DNA from: Ferrimonas sediminum
Lineage (GTDB): Bacteria > Pseudomonadota > Gammaproteobacteria > Enterobacterales > Shewanellaceae
Length of the DNA: 64,000 nucleotides
Reading direction: 5' to 3'
Assembly: GCF_900100175.1 (NCBI RefSeq)
Contig: NZ_FNEM01000008.1
Location: 62,001-126,000, forward strand
The notes under the pieces are model-generated. The model saw nothing but the letters and a program-made list of their open reading frames with translations. It ran no database searches and was not told the origin of the DNA. Below, in pieces: positions 9,077 through 18,626 of the stretch. The position numbers and the translations under genes were made by a program. How positions within the stretch are numbered: position 1 is the stretch's first letter; the number at the start of each line of letters is the position of its first letter.

Positions 9077-9924
9077 CAGTCCATCAGTCCGATGGACTTG
9101 GCAGTGTCCAGGATCGGCTGGTAGTCACCGTTGTCTGCCGGCACGAAATGGCTGCGGGGAAAGGCGTTCAGCAGGGCGGGTTGTTTCATCTCCAGCAGGG
9201 CCTGAGTCACCTTGGTGGTGAAGTCGGCGCCCCAGGTGGCGTCGACGTCGCCGCGAATGGTCCAGTGGTAGTCCGGGTAGGTGGGGGTTTCCCAGATGAC
9301 CGCCACCTTGCTGGTGTCGATGTGGCCGGCGGCCAGTTCCGATTCCCATACCTTATAGTTAACGGCGCCCACCTGATAGCTGCCGGCCTGAACCAGCGCG
9401 ATGGTGCGGCTGTGGTCGCCGCTGAAGCCAACCTTGCTGAAGGTCTGTTTGGGCGCCTGTTGGAACGCCTGGCGCAGGTAGAATTCCGGCATTAACCGGC
9501 CGGAGGTGGAGCCTTTCGAACCAAAGGTAAAGGTTTTGCCGTTCAGCGCGTCGGGCAGGCTGTCGGCGGCGTTAAGTCCGGTACTGGCGTGGGCGATGAA
9601 ATAGGATTTAAAAAACTGATCTTCGTAACCCTGGGCGATGGCTTGTGAGCCAGGAACCCGGGCCCGGGCCTGAACCCCGGACAGGCCGCCAAACCAGGCA
9701 AGTTGCACCTGGTTGTTACGAAAGGCGGTAATGGCGGCGGCATAGGATTTCACCGGCACGTATTTCACCTCGACACCCAGCTCGGTGGAGAGGTAGTCGG
9801 CCACCTGATCAAACCGGCTTCTCAAGCGGGTTTCATCCTGATCCGGAATGGCGGTAAAGGTGAAGGTCTGGGCGGCTACCACAGGGGCTAGCATCAATGC
9901 CATCAGGGCGAGTAAGCGGCGCAT
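9076..9924 (-). CDS. Phosphate/phosphonate-type periplasmic binding protein (PhnD-like)
   Basis: A 282-residue secreted binding protein. The start at 9924 (MRRLLALMALMLAPVVAAQ) gives a clean signal peptide with an AAQ-type cleavage site and an AAGGA ribosome site 7 bases upstream. The mature part shows PhnD/PtxB-family features: FTAIPDQDETRLRSRFDQVADYL near the start, the QLAWFGGLSG loop, and GSKGSTSGRL, which in relatives supplies phosphoryl-binding Ser/Thr residues. The family takes up phosphonate, phosphite, hypophosphite or arsenate-like anions. No C-P lyase, ptxD or phn catabolic gene is in the window, so the ligand is open. Confidence 0.85.
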   Translation of the reverse strand: MRRLLALMALMLAPVVAAQTFTFTAIPDQDETRLRSRFDQVADYLSTELGVEVKYVPVKSYAAAITAFRNNQVQLAWFGGLSGVQARARVPGSQAIAQGYEDQFFKSYFIAHASTGLNAADSLPDALNGKTFTFGSKGSTSGRLMPEFYLRQAFQQAPKQTFSKVGFSGDHSRTIALVQAGSYQVGAVNYKVWESELAAGHIDTSKVAVIWETPTYPDYHWTIRGDVDATWGADFTTKVTQALLEMKQPALLNAFPRSHFVPADNGDYQPILDTAKSIGLMD

Positions 9925-9940
9925 ATCGGGTCCTTGAATC

Positions 9941-9965
9941 AACAAAAAGGCCGCTCGCAGCGGCC
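9941..9965 (-). terminator. Intrinsic terminator between GST and binding-protein genes
   Basis: On the minus strand GGCCGCT-GCG-AGCGGCC is followed directly by CTTTTTGTT, a textbook intrinsic terminator. It ends only 16 bases before the start codon of the phosphonate-type binding protein. That leaves almost no room for a separate promoter downstream of it. Confidence 0.85.
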
Positions 9966-10010
9966 GGTGAATGTTATTTTACGCCAGTGTACGCGTCCCG
10001 GCGGCATTTT

Positions 10011-10673
10011 TTAAGTCGTGATCGCATCAGTTGGCCAAACAATAACAGGGTCATCGGGTTGGTAGGGTGGGTATTTGGCCATGATTCGGGCAAAAGCGGG
10101 GCTGGCCTTGAGGTGCTCCAGCCAGCGTCTCAGATGCGGGTAGGGGGCGGCGGCGAACCAATCGGGATCCACATGGGCAAATTGACGCACAAAGGGCATC
10201 AGGGCCATGTCAGACAGATCCGGTTGCTGGCCGCCCAGCCAGGTGGCCTGGCTCAGTTGGCGATCCAGTTGCCGCAACCACTGTTCGCCCTGAAGCCGGT
10301 AATAGCGCTGAGAGTGTTCGGGAAAGCGATCGGCGTACTTGTATCGATCCAGCCAATACTTAAAGCGGCCGTCGTTGTACTGGATTCGGGCCAGGGCCTG
10401 AACCTGGGCCTGAGGCTCAGTGGGCCACCACCGCTGCGGGTCGTTGCGGGACAGGGCCCACAGCATGATATCCAGGCTTTGATCCAGCAGCCAGTGGTCG
10501 CTCAGTTGCAGCACCGGCACCGTGGCCTTGGGGGAGATCCGTCTGAGGTGCGCCGGCTTGTGTTTGAGCACCACCTCTCGTAGTTCCAGCTCGATGTGGG
10601 CGTAATCCAGGGCCAGACGGGCCCGCATGGCGTAGGGGCAGCGACGAAAAGAGTACAGAATGGGCCGCATCAT
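10011..10673 (-). CDS. Glutathione S-transferase family protein
   Basis: A 220-residue thiol-transferase-like protein. The N-terminal thioredoxin fold (residues 1-75) carries SFRRCPYAMRARLAL with a single redox-type Cys, and the cis-Pro region SPKATVPVLQLSD that in GSTs contacts glutathione. An all-helical C-terminal domain follows. The single-Cys CPYA motif suggests an omega- or glutaredoxin-like thiol transferase rather than a conjugating tau/theta enzyme; this is inference. The ATG at 10673 overlaps the stop of the PepSY gene (ATGA) and has AAGGA nine bases upstream, so the two genes are co-translated. The substrate is unknown. Confidence 0.8.
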   Translation of the reverse strand: MMRPILYSFRRCPYAMRARLALDYAHIELELREVVLKHKPAHLRRISPKATVPVLQLSDHWLLDQSLDIMLWALSRNDPQRWWPTEPQAQVQALARIQYNDGRFKYWLDRYKYADRFPEHSQRYYRLQGEQWLRQLDRQLSQATWLGGQQPDLSDMALMPFVRQFAHVDPDWFAAAPYPHLRRWLEHLKASPAFARIMAKYPPYQPDDPVIVWPTDAITT

Positions 10674-11413
10674 AACGGTATCCTTCGGGACAGACGGCGC
10701 CAGCGTCTCACCAGGCTTTGCTTCAGACTGTGCACTGCCAGTGCGCAACCGCTCAGGGCGAACAGCAGGGCGGTGATGGAAAACAGTATCAGTAGCGGGT
10801 TGTTAAAGTCTTCACCGTCATCGTAGTCCATCACGTGCAACCGCCACAGGGCGTCGAACCACACCCAGGCCTGGTTGCGGCTGGTCAGGTAGTGGCCGTA
10901 TTGGCCGTCAAAATAGAGCCGGGTCTGAACCGGGTCATTGGCAACCACCATCCAGACCGGCCCCGCGTGTTTGAGCTCCTGCACCAGCCCGCCGAGTTGA
11001 TCCGGCACGCTTTGCAGCCGATGTGGCGGTGCCAGTTGGCCGGTGCCGATATAGAGCCGCTCGGCAAAGCGGGCCACCTGGTTCGCGCTGACCTGGGTGG
11101 CGGGCTGGCCCTGGCCCAGGTTGAACCACTGTGGCCCGGACGGGGCATCGATCCGCAGCAGCGGCCCCTGGGCCGAGTCCAGCAGCCGCAGTTGACTGAC
11201 GTCGGTGTTCGATGACGTGCCCTTGAGGGCGTCGGAGAGTTGCGTCATCGACGTCAGCGGCGCCGGCTTGCGAACCTGGTCACCGCCTTTCACCACCGAT
11301 TGAAATGGCATCAGGGCAAAATAGGCGCCGCCGAGCAGCCACAGGGTGACCTGAACGAAGACAAAGTAGCTTAAGATTTTGTGGGTTTTGCGCAGGGGTT
11401 TGAGTAGCGTCAT
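10670..11413 (-). CDS. PepSY-domain membrane protein
   Basis: A 247-residue protein with an N-terminal membrane segment (about residues 13-35, SYFVFVQVTLWLLGGAYFAL), a periplasmic region and a C-terminal membrane segment (about 208-230). The periplasmic part ends in QTRLYFDGQYGHYLTSRNQ before WVWFDALWRLHVMDYDDGED. That Trp/His-rich segment is the pattern seen in PepSY-associated membrane proteins (COG3182 and related), some of which accompany ferric or heme reductases. It starts the minus-strand transcript and is divergent from recC. A function in redox or metal handling is possible but not shown by the sequence. Confidence 0.75.
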   Translation of the reverse strand: MTLLKPLRKTHKILSYFVFVQVTLWLLGGAYFALMPFQSVVKGGDQVRKPAPLTSMTQLSDALKGTSSNTDVSQLRLLDSAQGPLLRIDAPSGPQWFNLGQGQPATQVSANQVARFAERLYIGTGQLAPPHRLQSVPDQLGGLVQELKHAGPVWMVVANDPVQTRLYFDGQYGHYLTSRNQAWVWFDALWRLHVMDYDDGEDFNNPLLILFSITALLFALSGCALAVHSLKQSLVRRWRRLSRRIPL

Positions 11414-11554
11414 TGCTCGACCGATTCTGTTGCGTCCGTGTTCGGGGTTAAGCTACCGGAATTGACCGGTAAATGCGACGCGGTGGCGGCTATTTCGTCG
11501 CTTGTGCCCCGGCGGTGGACAGTTCGTAGAGACCTGAACAAAAACTCGTTATGA

Positions 11555-11571
11555 TTAGCTCACTTAGCTAA
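11555..11571. promoter_or_regulatory. Inverted repeat ahead of recC with -10-like TATGAT
   Basis: TTAGCT-CACTT-AGCTAA lies 14 bases before the recC start codon, and TATGAT (11550-11555) overlaps its edge. The repeat could be an operator, or simply part of an AT-rich start region. I find no convincing -35 box at the right spacing. Confidence 0.25.
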
Positions 11572-11585
11572 TAACGGAAGCCACC

Positions 11586-14500
11586 ATGTCCGCGCCCATA
11601 GTTCCAGGCCTGTCGATCATCCATGCCAACCAGATGGAGCCCCTTCGCACCTTGCTGGTGGAGTGGATCCGGGCCCACCCCCTGGGGCCATTGGAAAACG
11701 AGATCTTTTTGGTGCAGAGCAACGGCATGGCCCAGTGGCTCAAGCTGGCCCTGGCGTCGGAGCAGGGACTGGGGATCGCCGCGGCCCTGGAGATGCAGCT
11801 GCCGTCGCGGTTCCTGTGGCAGAGTTACCGGGCGGTGCTGGGTGAACAGGCGGTACCGAAAGACTCGCCCTACGACAAACCGCAGCTGCGCTGGCGGTTG
11901 ATGAAGCTGTTGCCACAGCTGCTGACTCAGCCGGTGTTTGCACCGCTGAAACAGTTTCTGCATGATGACGGCGATTGCCGCAAGCTGGACCAGTTGGCGG
12001 AGCAGTTGGCGGATCTGTTTGACCAGTATCAGGTGTACCGGGCCGATTGGCTCGATGCCTGGGCCCGTGGAGACGACACCCTGTTGTCGGCCGGCGGTGA
12101 GCCAACCGACATCGATGGGGCTCAGGCCTGGCAACCGGCGCTGTGGCGGGCGGTGGTCAATGATATGACCCCTCAATGGCGTGACAGCAGCCGGGCCAGG
12201 TTGCACCAGAGCTTTATCGATGCCCTGGAACAGGCCCCGCAACGGCCGCCGGCGCTGCCGCGACGGGTACTGGTGTTTGGCATCAGTGCCTTGCCTCAGC
12301 AGGCGGTGGAATCGCTGAAGGCACTGGCGAAGCACTGCCAGATTCTGTTGTGCGTGCAAAATCCCTGTCAGCATTTCTGGGCCGACATTGTCGAAGATCG
12401 CGAACTGTTGCGACGGGAACTGGCCCGGGCCCGCCACAGCCGCAAGCCCGGCGCGCCGGCGGTGATCGATCTGGAATCGATGCATCAGCATGCCAATCCG
12501 TTGCTGGCGTCCTGGGGCAAGCAGGGGCGCGATTACATCGGCCTGTTGTACGGCATCGACGAGCCGGATCAGTACCGGGACTATTTCCGTACCATCGACC
12601 TGTGGCAAAGTCCGTTGCCGGAGTCGTCGGTGCCGAGCCTGCTTAACCGGATTCAGCAGGGAATCTTCGACCTCGAACCGATGCCGGCGTCGCCGCAGCC
12701 GCTGGACGTCGAGGATCGCTCGGTGGTGTTTCACCTGGCCCACAGTCGACAGCGCGAGGTCGAGGTGCTGCACGATCAGCTGTTGCGCCGTTTCAATGAA
12801 CAAGCGGATTTAAGTCCCTCCGACGTCATCGTGATGATGCCGGACGTGGATCTGTACGCTCCCCACATCGAGGCGGTGTTTGGCCACCTGGAGCGGGACG
12901 ACAGCCGCTATATCCCCTTTACCATTGCCGATCGTCCCGAACGCGGCCACCAGGTGGTGGTGCTGGCGCTGGAGAAGCTGCTGCACCTGTCGCAATCGCG
13001 GTTCACGGTGTCGGAGCTGCTGGAGTTGCTGGCGGTACCGGCGTTGCGAGCCCGTTTCGACATCGATGAGTCGCAGCTGCCACTGCTGGCGCGTTGGGTG
13101 GAGCAGGCCGGAGTGCGCTGGGGCCTGGACGGGCAGCAGCGGCAGAGTTTTCAGCTGCCGGAGCAACTGGAGCAGAACACCTGGCGCTTTGGTCTGAAGC
13201 GAATGCTACTGGGCTACGCCGTGGGCCAGGGCGAGAACTGGCACGGCATCGAGCCTCTGGACGAAGTGGGGGGGCTGGATGCGGCGCTGGTGGGCAAAGT
13301 CTGCGAGCTGATCGATGCGCTGGCGCAGTTGTGGCAGCAGCTGGGCCAGAGTCACACCCCGTCACAATGGAATCAGCTGCTGCGGTCGGCGGTGGCGGCA
13401 CTGTTCCTGCCTCAGGATGAACAGGAGACCCTGCTGCTGGAGCGGATGCAGGATGCACTGGCCCAGTGGCTCGCCGCCTGCGACGACGCCGGGCTGGATC
13501 AGGAACTGCCCATCACCGTGGTTCGGGAGGTGGCGCTGGCTCCCTTTGGTGACGAGGGGGTGTCACAGCGGTTTCTGGCCGGAAAGGTGAACTTCTGTAC
13601 CCTGATGCCGATGCGGGCCATACCGTTTCAGCAGGTGTGCCTGCTGGGCATGAACGACGGCGATTACCCCAGAAGCCGGCCGCCGCTGGACTTCGATATG
13701 ATGGCCCGTGCGGGTCAGTACCGGCCCGGGGACCGTTCCCGGCGGGAAGACGATCGCTACCTGTTTCTGGAAGCGTTGCTGGCCGCCCGGGAGCAGTTGT
13801 ACATCAGTTACATCGGCCGCAATGTCCGCGACAACAGCGAGCGCACGCCGTCGGTGCTGGTGGGCCAGCTGCAGGATTACCTGTGCAGCGCCTTTACCCT
13901 TGCCGGCCAGAATTTACTGGACAGCTTGACCACGGTCCACCCGTTGCAACCGTTTGCCCCCGCCTATTTCGACGGTCAGCATCCGGCGCTGTTCTCCTAC
14001 GCCAGCGAATGGCAGCAGGTGCACCATCAGCCGTCATTGCCCCAGGCCGAAGCGGATGCGCGGCTGCCGGCGCTCAGCCGCGACGAGCCGCTGATGCTGT
14101 CCGAGCTGCAGGGGTTACTGGCGGATCCGGTGCGCAGTTTTATGAATCAGCGTCTGGGGGTGTGGTTCGTCCAGGAGATGTCGGTCAGCGATGATCTCGA
14201 ACCCTTTGCGCTGGACGGCCTGCAGCGCTATCTGCTCAGGGACGAGCTGCTGCAGCAGCTTTACCTGTCGGAGCCACAGCAGGCCAGAGACGCGCTGGAG
14301 GTCACCGTCAGCAAACTGGTCCGTCGTGGCCAGCTGCCGATGAAGGGGTTTGCCGCCCTGGCCAGCCAGGATCTGGCCGAACCCGCCTGGCAGGCTTACC
14401 AACACTATCAGCATTGCCTGCAGGGGCTGACCCTGACCGAGGCGTCGCTGGAGCTTAGGCACAGTCATGGGGATCTGGTGCTGGAGGACTGGCTCAGCCG

Positions 14501-15005
14501 TCTGTATCAGGACTCGCAGGGGCATTGGGTCCAGCTGCAGGTACGACCCGGTAACCTCGGTGGCAAGGCCGGCCTGAAAAACCCGCTGCATATGAATGCG
14601 CTCTATTGTGGCCATCTGGCTGCCTGCGCCTGCGATCATTCCATCACCAGCATGCTGATCGGCAGTGACGGCGTCTGGCAACTGGCGCTAATGGCACCGC
14701 AACAGGCCAGGGAGCGGTTGCAGATGCTGATGACCCTCTATGCCGATGCCATGCGACAGCCGCTGCCGGTGGCACCGCGAGCGGCCTTTGCCTACCTGGC
14801 CGCCGACGGCAACCATGACGACCGCCTGCAGTCGGCGCAATCGGCCTATGAGCCGGGTTTCTTTGGCGGCGGCGATCTCGGCTACAGCCCCTATCTGGCA
14901 CGACAATACCCCGATTTTTCCCGTCTCGACGGCGACCGTTTTGCGGCGCTGGCCGAGGCGCTGTATCAACCCTTGCTCGATCTTGTCGAGCAGGTGGAGG
15001 TTTAG
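11586..15005 (+). CDS. recC: RecBCD subunit gamma
   Basis: An 1139-residue protein, close to the 1122 residues of E. coli RecC. It opens with the family pattern HANQMEPLRTLLVEWIRAHPLGPLENE, with EIFLVQSNGMAQWLKLALA next. Its middle carries VCLLGMNDGDYPR and the RSRREDDRYLFLEALLAAR segment typical of RecC's inactivated helicase fold. RecC is the non-catalytic scaffold that splits the DNA strands and scans for Chi. In this gene no functional Walker A is present, as expected. It is the first gene of recC-recB-recD; recB starts at the very next base. ptrA, which lies between recC and recB in enterobacteria, is absent. Confidence 0.95.
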   Translation: MSAPIVPGLSIIHANQMEPLRTLLVEWIRAHPLGPLENEIFLVQSNGMAQWLKLALASEQGLGIAAALEMQLPSRFLWQSYRAVLGEQAVPKDSPYDKPQLRWRLMKLLPQLLTQPVFAPLKQFLHDDGDCRKLDQLAEQLADLFDQYQVYRADWLDAWARGDDTLLSAGGEPTDIDGAQAWQPALWRAVVNDMTPQWRDSSRARLHQSFIDALEQAPQRPPALPRRVLVFGISALPQQAVESLKALAKHCQILLCVQNPCQHFWADIVEDRELLRRELARARHSRKPGAPAVIDLESMHQHANPLLASWGKQGRDYIGLLYGIDEPDQYRDYFRTIDLWQSPLPESSVPSLLNRIQQGIFDLEPMPASPQPLDVEDRSVVFHLAHSRQREVEVLHDQLLRRFNEQADLSPSDVIVMMPDVDLYAPHIEAVFGHLERDDSRYIPFTIADRPERGHQVVVLALEKLLHLSQSRFTVSELLELLAVPALRARFDIDESQLPLLARWVEQAGVRWGLDGQQRQSFQLPEQLEQNTWRFGLKRMLLGYAVGQGENWHGIEPLDEVGGLDAALVGKVCELIDALAQLWQQLGQSHTPSQWNQLLRSAVAALFLPQDEQETLLLERMQDALAQWLAACDDAGLDQELPITVVREVALAPFGDEGVSQRFLAGKVNFCTLMPMRAIPFQQVCLLGMNDGDYPRSRPPLDFDMMARAGQYRPGDRSRREDDRYLFLEALLAAREQLYISYIGRNVRDNSERTPSVLVGQLQDYLCSAFTLAGQNLLDSLTTVHPLQPFAPAYFDGQHPALFSYASEWQQVHHQPSLPQAEADARLPALSRDEPLMLSELQGLLADPVRSFMNQRLGVWFVQEMSVSDDLEPFALDGLQRYLLRDELLQQLYLSEPQQARDALEVTVSKLVRRGQLPMKGFAALASQDLAEPAWQAYQHYQHCLQGLTLTEASLELRHSHGDLVLEDWLSRLYQDSQGHWVQLQVRPGNLGGKAGLKNPLHMNALYCGHLAACACDHSITSMLIGSDGVWQLALMAPQQARERLQMLMTLYADAMRQPLPVAPRAAFAYLAADGNHDDRLQSAQSAYEPGFFGGGDLGYSPYLARQYPDFSRLDGDRFAALAEALYQPLLDLVEQVEV

Positions 15006-18000
15006 ATGACCACGACGCTGCAACCCCTGAGCTTTCCCCTGTCCGGCACCCGGCTTATTGAAGCCAGTGCCGGCACCGGCAAAACCTACACCATTGCCGC
15101 CCTGTATCTGAGGTTGGTATTGGGCCACGGCGGTGAGTACGGCCACCCCAACGGCGGGTTGATGCCGCCGGAGATTCTGGTGGTGACCTTTACCAACGCC
15201 GCCACCGAAGAGCTGAGGGACCGGATTCGTAAACGGCTGGTGGAGGGCGCACGCTGCTTTCGCGGCCAGTTGGCCGAGCCGGATCCCTTTCTGGTCGGGT
15301 TGCGGGCCAGCTACCCGGTAGAGGCCCACCCGGGCTGCGCCCTGAAGCTGGAGCTGGCAGCGCAGATGATGGATCTGTCCGCCATTCATACCATCCACAG
15401 CTGGTGCCAGCGGATGCTGCGCGAGCACGCGTTCGACTCCGGCTCCCTGTTCAGCCTGGAGCTGCAGACCGACCTCAGTGGCCTGAGGCAGGAAGCGGTG
15501 CGCGACTACTGGCGGGGGCACTTCTACCCCCTGAGCAGTCAGGCGCTGCAGCCGATCTACGATCTGTATTCGACTCCGGCGGCGCTGGAAAAGGCGCTGA
15601 TGCCGCTATTGGGGCGTGGCCTTAAAGGGCGTTCGCCGGCCGAGGTGGTGGCGGAGCAGTGCCAGGCGGTGGCGCACGCCAAGGCGGTCTGGCAGCGGGA
15701 GTTTGAGGCGGTCAGCGAGCAGATACAGGCGGCGTTGGCCGCCAAACTGGTGTCCAAAGCCAAGATCAAACCGGTGTTGCTGGAGGAGGTGCGCCGCTGG
15801 CTGGACGACGACCGTCTCAGCCTGCCGGAGACGGCTGCCGGCAAGCCGTCCAAGGCCTGTGAGCACTTCAGTTCCCAAGGGATTCAGGCGGCCTGCAACA
15901 AGGGCAAGAGCCTGGAGCCCAATCCGGCGTTTGAGGCGATGCAGGGGCTGGTGGATACCCTGGCATCGCTGGATCTTAAGCGCAACCTGCTGAGCCACGC
16001 CGCCGCCTGGGTCAGCGATCGGCTCGAGGCGGAGAAGCAGCGCCAGGCGGTGCTGGGGTTCGATGATTTGATGCGTCACCTCGATGCTGCCCTGAGCGGC
16101 GACAATGGCCAGGCGTTGGCCCAGCTGATTCGCCAGCAGTTTCCTGCCGCGCTGATCGATGAGTTTCAGGACACCGACCCGGTTCAGTACCGGCTGTTTC
16201 AAACCCTGTACCTGGATCAGCCCCAGTGTGCCCTGATGATGATTGGCGATCCCAAACAGGCCATCTACGCCTTTCGCGGGGCCGACATTCACACCTACCT
16301 GCAGGCCCGCCGGGATACCGCCGGGCGTCATTACACCCTGGGCACCAACTACCGTTCCACTCGGGGGATGGTCGCGGCGGCCAACTCGGTGTTTGAGCTG
16401 GCCCAGGGGTATCGGCAAGGCCCGTTTCTGTTTGCCGACGAGATCCCCTTTATCAGTGTCGACGCCAACGGCAAGCCGGATCGGCTGCTGATAGACGGGG
16501 AAGAGGTCAACGGCCTGAACCTGTGGCTGGACCCGGACAGTGAGCCGGTGAACAAGGGGCGCTACCTCGAGCGCCAGGCCGAGGCGGCCGCCAGCGAGAT
16601 GTGTCGTTACCTCACCCTGTCCAGTCAGGGCCGGGCTGGTTTTGAGCGCGAGGGTGAACTGACACCGTTGAACGCTGCCGACATGGCGATTCTGGTGCGG
16701 GACTTTACCGAGGCCAAGGCGATTCGCGCCGCCCTGGACCGCCGCGGCATCCGCAGTGTCTATCTGTCCGATAAGGACTCGGTCTACGCCAGTGCCGAGG
16801 CCCAGGATCTGTTGCTGATTCTGCAGGCGGTGGTGGCCCCGGAGCAGGAGCGGCGGATTCGCGCCGCCCTAGCCTGCCAGACCCTGGGCATGGACTGGAC
16901 CACCCTGGACAGTCTCAATGGCGATGAACACCAGTGGGATAGGGTTGTGGAGCAGTTTCGAGGCTATCAGCAGCACTGGCAGAGCAAAGGGGTGCTGTCG
17001 ATGGTACGCAGGCTGATGGCCGACTACGGCATCGCCAACCGGCTGATGCATGAGGGCGGGGGCGAGCGCAGTCTGACCAACTTGATGCACCTGGCCGAGC
17101 TGATGCAGGCGGCGTCGGCCACCGTGGATGGTGAATTGGCGCTGCTGAGGTTATTGGCCGAGCAGATCGAATCCGGCCAGGGGGACGATGATCAGATCCT
17201 GCGGCTGGAGAGTGATGCCGAACTGGTGCAGGTGGTGACCATTCACAAATCCAAGGGGCTGGAATACCCGCTGGTGCTGTTGCCGTTTGTGTTTGGTTTT
17301 CGCCAGGCGGCGGCTCGGGACGGACTGCTGACCTACCGTGACCATGATGGCCACAACGCGGTGGCGTTCAACCCGGATCAGCAGGCCGTCGAACAGGCGG
17401 AGCACGAGCGGTTGGCGGAAGACCTTCGGCTGCTGTATGTGGCGTTGACCCGGCCGGTGTACGCCTGCTTTCTGGGGTTGGCACCGGTGAAACTGGGCCG
17501 GACCGGCAAACGGGACAGCAGCGATCTGCACCACAGTGCCCTGGGGTATCTGCTGGGGCAAGGCGAGCCCATGGATTCCCATGATCTGGCAAGCCGGCTG
17601 CAGGACCTGGTTGAGCCGGGGCAAGCGCTGCTGACGCCGTTACCCGAGGCGACCGAGGCTGTGTGGCAGGAGGCCAGAGTGGACGCCAGCGCCCTGAGCG
17701 CCACCCTCCCTGAGCGGCGCGTGCCGGCCGGTTGGCGGGTGGGCTCCTACTCGGCACTGTTGCATGGCATGAGCCATCACCGAGATGGCTCCGATACCAG
17801 TGCCGGCGGCGCCCAGAGCCGCATCGGCGAACTGATGGCCGAGCAGGACCTGCCACTGCCACAGGAGCCGGATCCGGACTCCATCCACGGTTTCCCCCGG
17901 GGCGCCGGTCCCGGCACCTTCCTGCACGACTGGCTGGAGTGGATCGCCAATCAGGGCTTCGATCGCTACTGCGCCGACGCCCTGGCACAGGAGCTGCTGC

Positions 18001-18626
18001 AACGGTGTGAGCACAAGGGCTACGAGTCGTGGCCAACGGTACTGCAGCCCTGGGTGACGGCGGCACTGGCCCAGCCGATGCCGCTGCCCGCCAATGACGA
18101 CCAACCGCAGCAGGTGGCTTTGTGCCAGCTCGGCAGTGTGGTGGCCGAGATGGAGTTCTGGTTTGCCGTTAATGAACTGGATGTGGCCCGGCTGGACAGC
18201 CTGGTGCGCGCCCACCTGTGGCCTGGCCTGCCCAGGCCCAACCTCAAGCCCCAGCAGTTACACGGCATGCTCAAGGGTTTTATCGATCTGACCTTTGAGC
18301 ATCAGGGCCGCTTTTACGTGGCCGACTACAAATCCAACTACCTGGGGCCGGACGACAGTGCCTATCGCTTTGAGGCGATGCAGGAGGCGATGTTGTCTCA
18401 TCGCTACGATCTGCAGCTGGCCCTGTACACCCTGGCATTGCACCGGCTGCTGAAAACCCGCCTGCCGGATTACGACTATCAGCGTCATCTCGGCGGCGGG
18501 GTGTACCTGTTCCTTCGCGGCATGGGGGCGGCACAGGCCGACTCCGGTAACGGCGTGATCGCCCTGAAGCCTGACCAGGCTCTGGTGGACGCCATGGATG
18601 CCCTGTTTCACGGAGAACCCGCATGA
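15006..18626 (+). CDS. recB: RecBCD subunit beta, helicase-nuclease
   Basis: A 1206-residue UvrD-type helicase plus nuclease. Walker A is EASAGTGKTYTIAALYL (Lys26), motif Ia VVTFTNAATEELRDRI, Walker B LIDEFQDTDPVQY, then MIGDPKQAIYAFRGAD and motif VI LRLLYVALTRPVYACF. The C-terminal nuclease domain keeps its metal ligands in GTFLHDWLEW (His), FIDLTFEHQGRF (Asp) and VADYKSNYLG (Asp, Lys). This makes RecB the 3'-5' motor and the only nuclease of the complex. The stop overlaps the recD start by four bases (ATGA). All key residues appear intact, so active RecBCD recombination is expected. Confidence 0.95.
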   Translation: MTTTLQPLSFPLSGTRLIEASAGTGKTYTIAALYLRLVLGHGGEYGHPNGGLMPPEILVVTFTNAATEELRDRIRKRLVEGARCFRGQLAEPDPFLVGLRASYPVEAHPGCALKLELAAQMMDLSAIHTIHSWCQRMLREHAFDSGSLFSLELQTDLSGLRQEAVRDYWRGHFYPLSSQALQPIYDLYSTPAALEKALMPLLGRGLKGRSPAEVVAEQCQAVAHAKAVWQREFEAVSEQIQAALAAKLVSKAKIKPVLLEEVRRWLDDDRLSLPETAAGKPSKACEHFSSQGIQAACNKGKSLEPNPAFEAMQGLVDTLASLDLKRNLLSHAAAWVSDRLEAEKQRQAVLGFDDLMRHLDAALSGDNGQALAQLIRQQFPAALIDEFQDTDPVQYRLFQTLYLDQPQCALMMIGDPKQAIYAFRGADIHTYLQARRDTAGRHYTLGTNYRSTRGMVAAANSVFELAQGYRQGPFLFADEIPFISVDANGKPDRLLIDGEEVNGLNLWLDPDSEPVNKGRYLERQAEAAASEMCRYLTLSSQGRAGFEREGELTPLNAADMAILVRDFTEAKAIRAALDRRGIRSVYLSDKDSVYASAEAQDLLLILQAVVAPEQERRIRAALACQTLGMDWTTLDSLNGDEHQWDRVVEQFRGYQQHWQSKGVLSMVRRLMADYGIANRLMHEGGGERSLTNLMHLAELMQAASATVDGELALLRLLAEQIESGQGDDDQILRLESDAELVQVVTIHKSKGLEYPLVLLPFVFGFRQAAARDGLLTYRDHDGHNAVAFNPDQQAVEQAEHERLAEDLRLLYVALTRPVYACFLGLAPVKLGRTGKRDSSDLHHSALGYLLGQGEPMDSHDLASRLQDLVEPGQALLTPLPEATEAVWQEARVDASALSATLPERRVPAGWRVGSYSALLHGMSHHRDGSDTSAGGAQSRIGELMAEQDLPLPQEPDPDSIHGFPRGAGPGTFLHDWLEWIANQGFDRYCADALAQELLQRCEHKGYESWPTVLQPWVTAALAQPMPLPANDDQPQQVALCQLGSVVAEMEFWFAVNELDVARLDSLVRAHLWPGLPRPNLKPQQLHGMLKGFIDLTFEHQGRFYVADYKSNYLGPDDSAYRFEAMQEAMLSHRYDLQLALYTLALHRLLKTRLPDYDYQRHLGGGVYLFLRGMGAAQADSGNGVIALKPDQALVDAMDALFHGEPA

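Noticed and set aside
11568-12803. Long 411-codon minus-strand frame inside recC
   Set aside because: It is the mirror of a high-GC coding frame, rich in Gln, His and Arg, with no motif.
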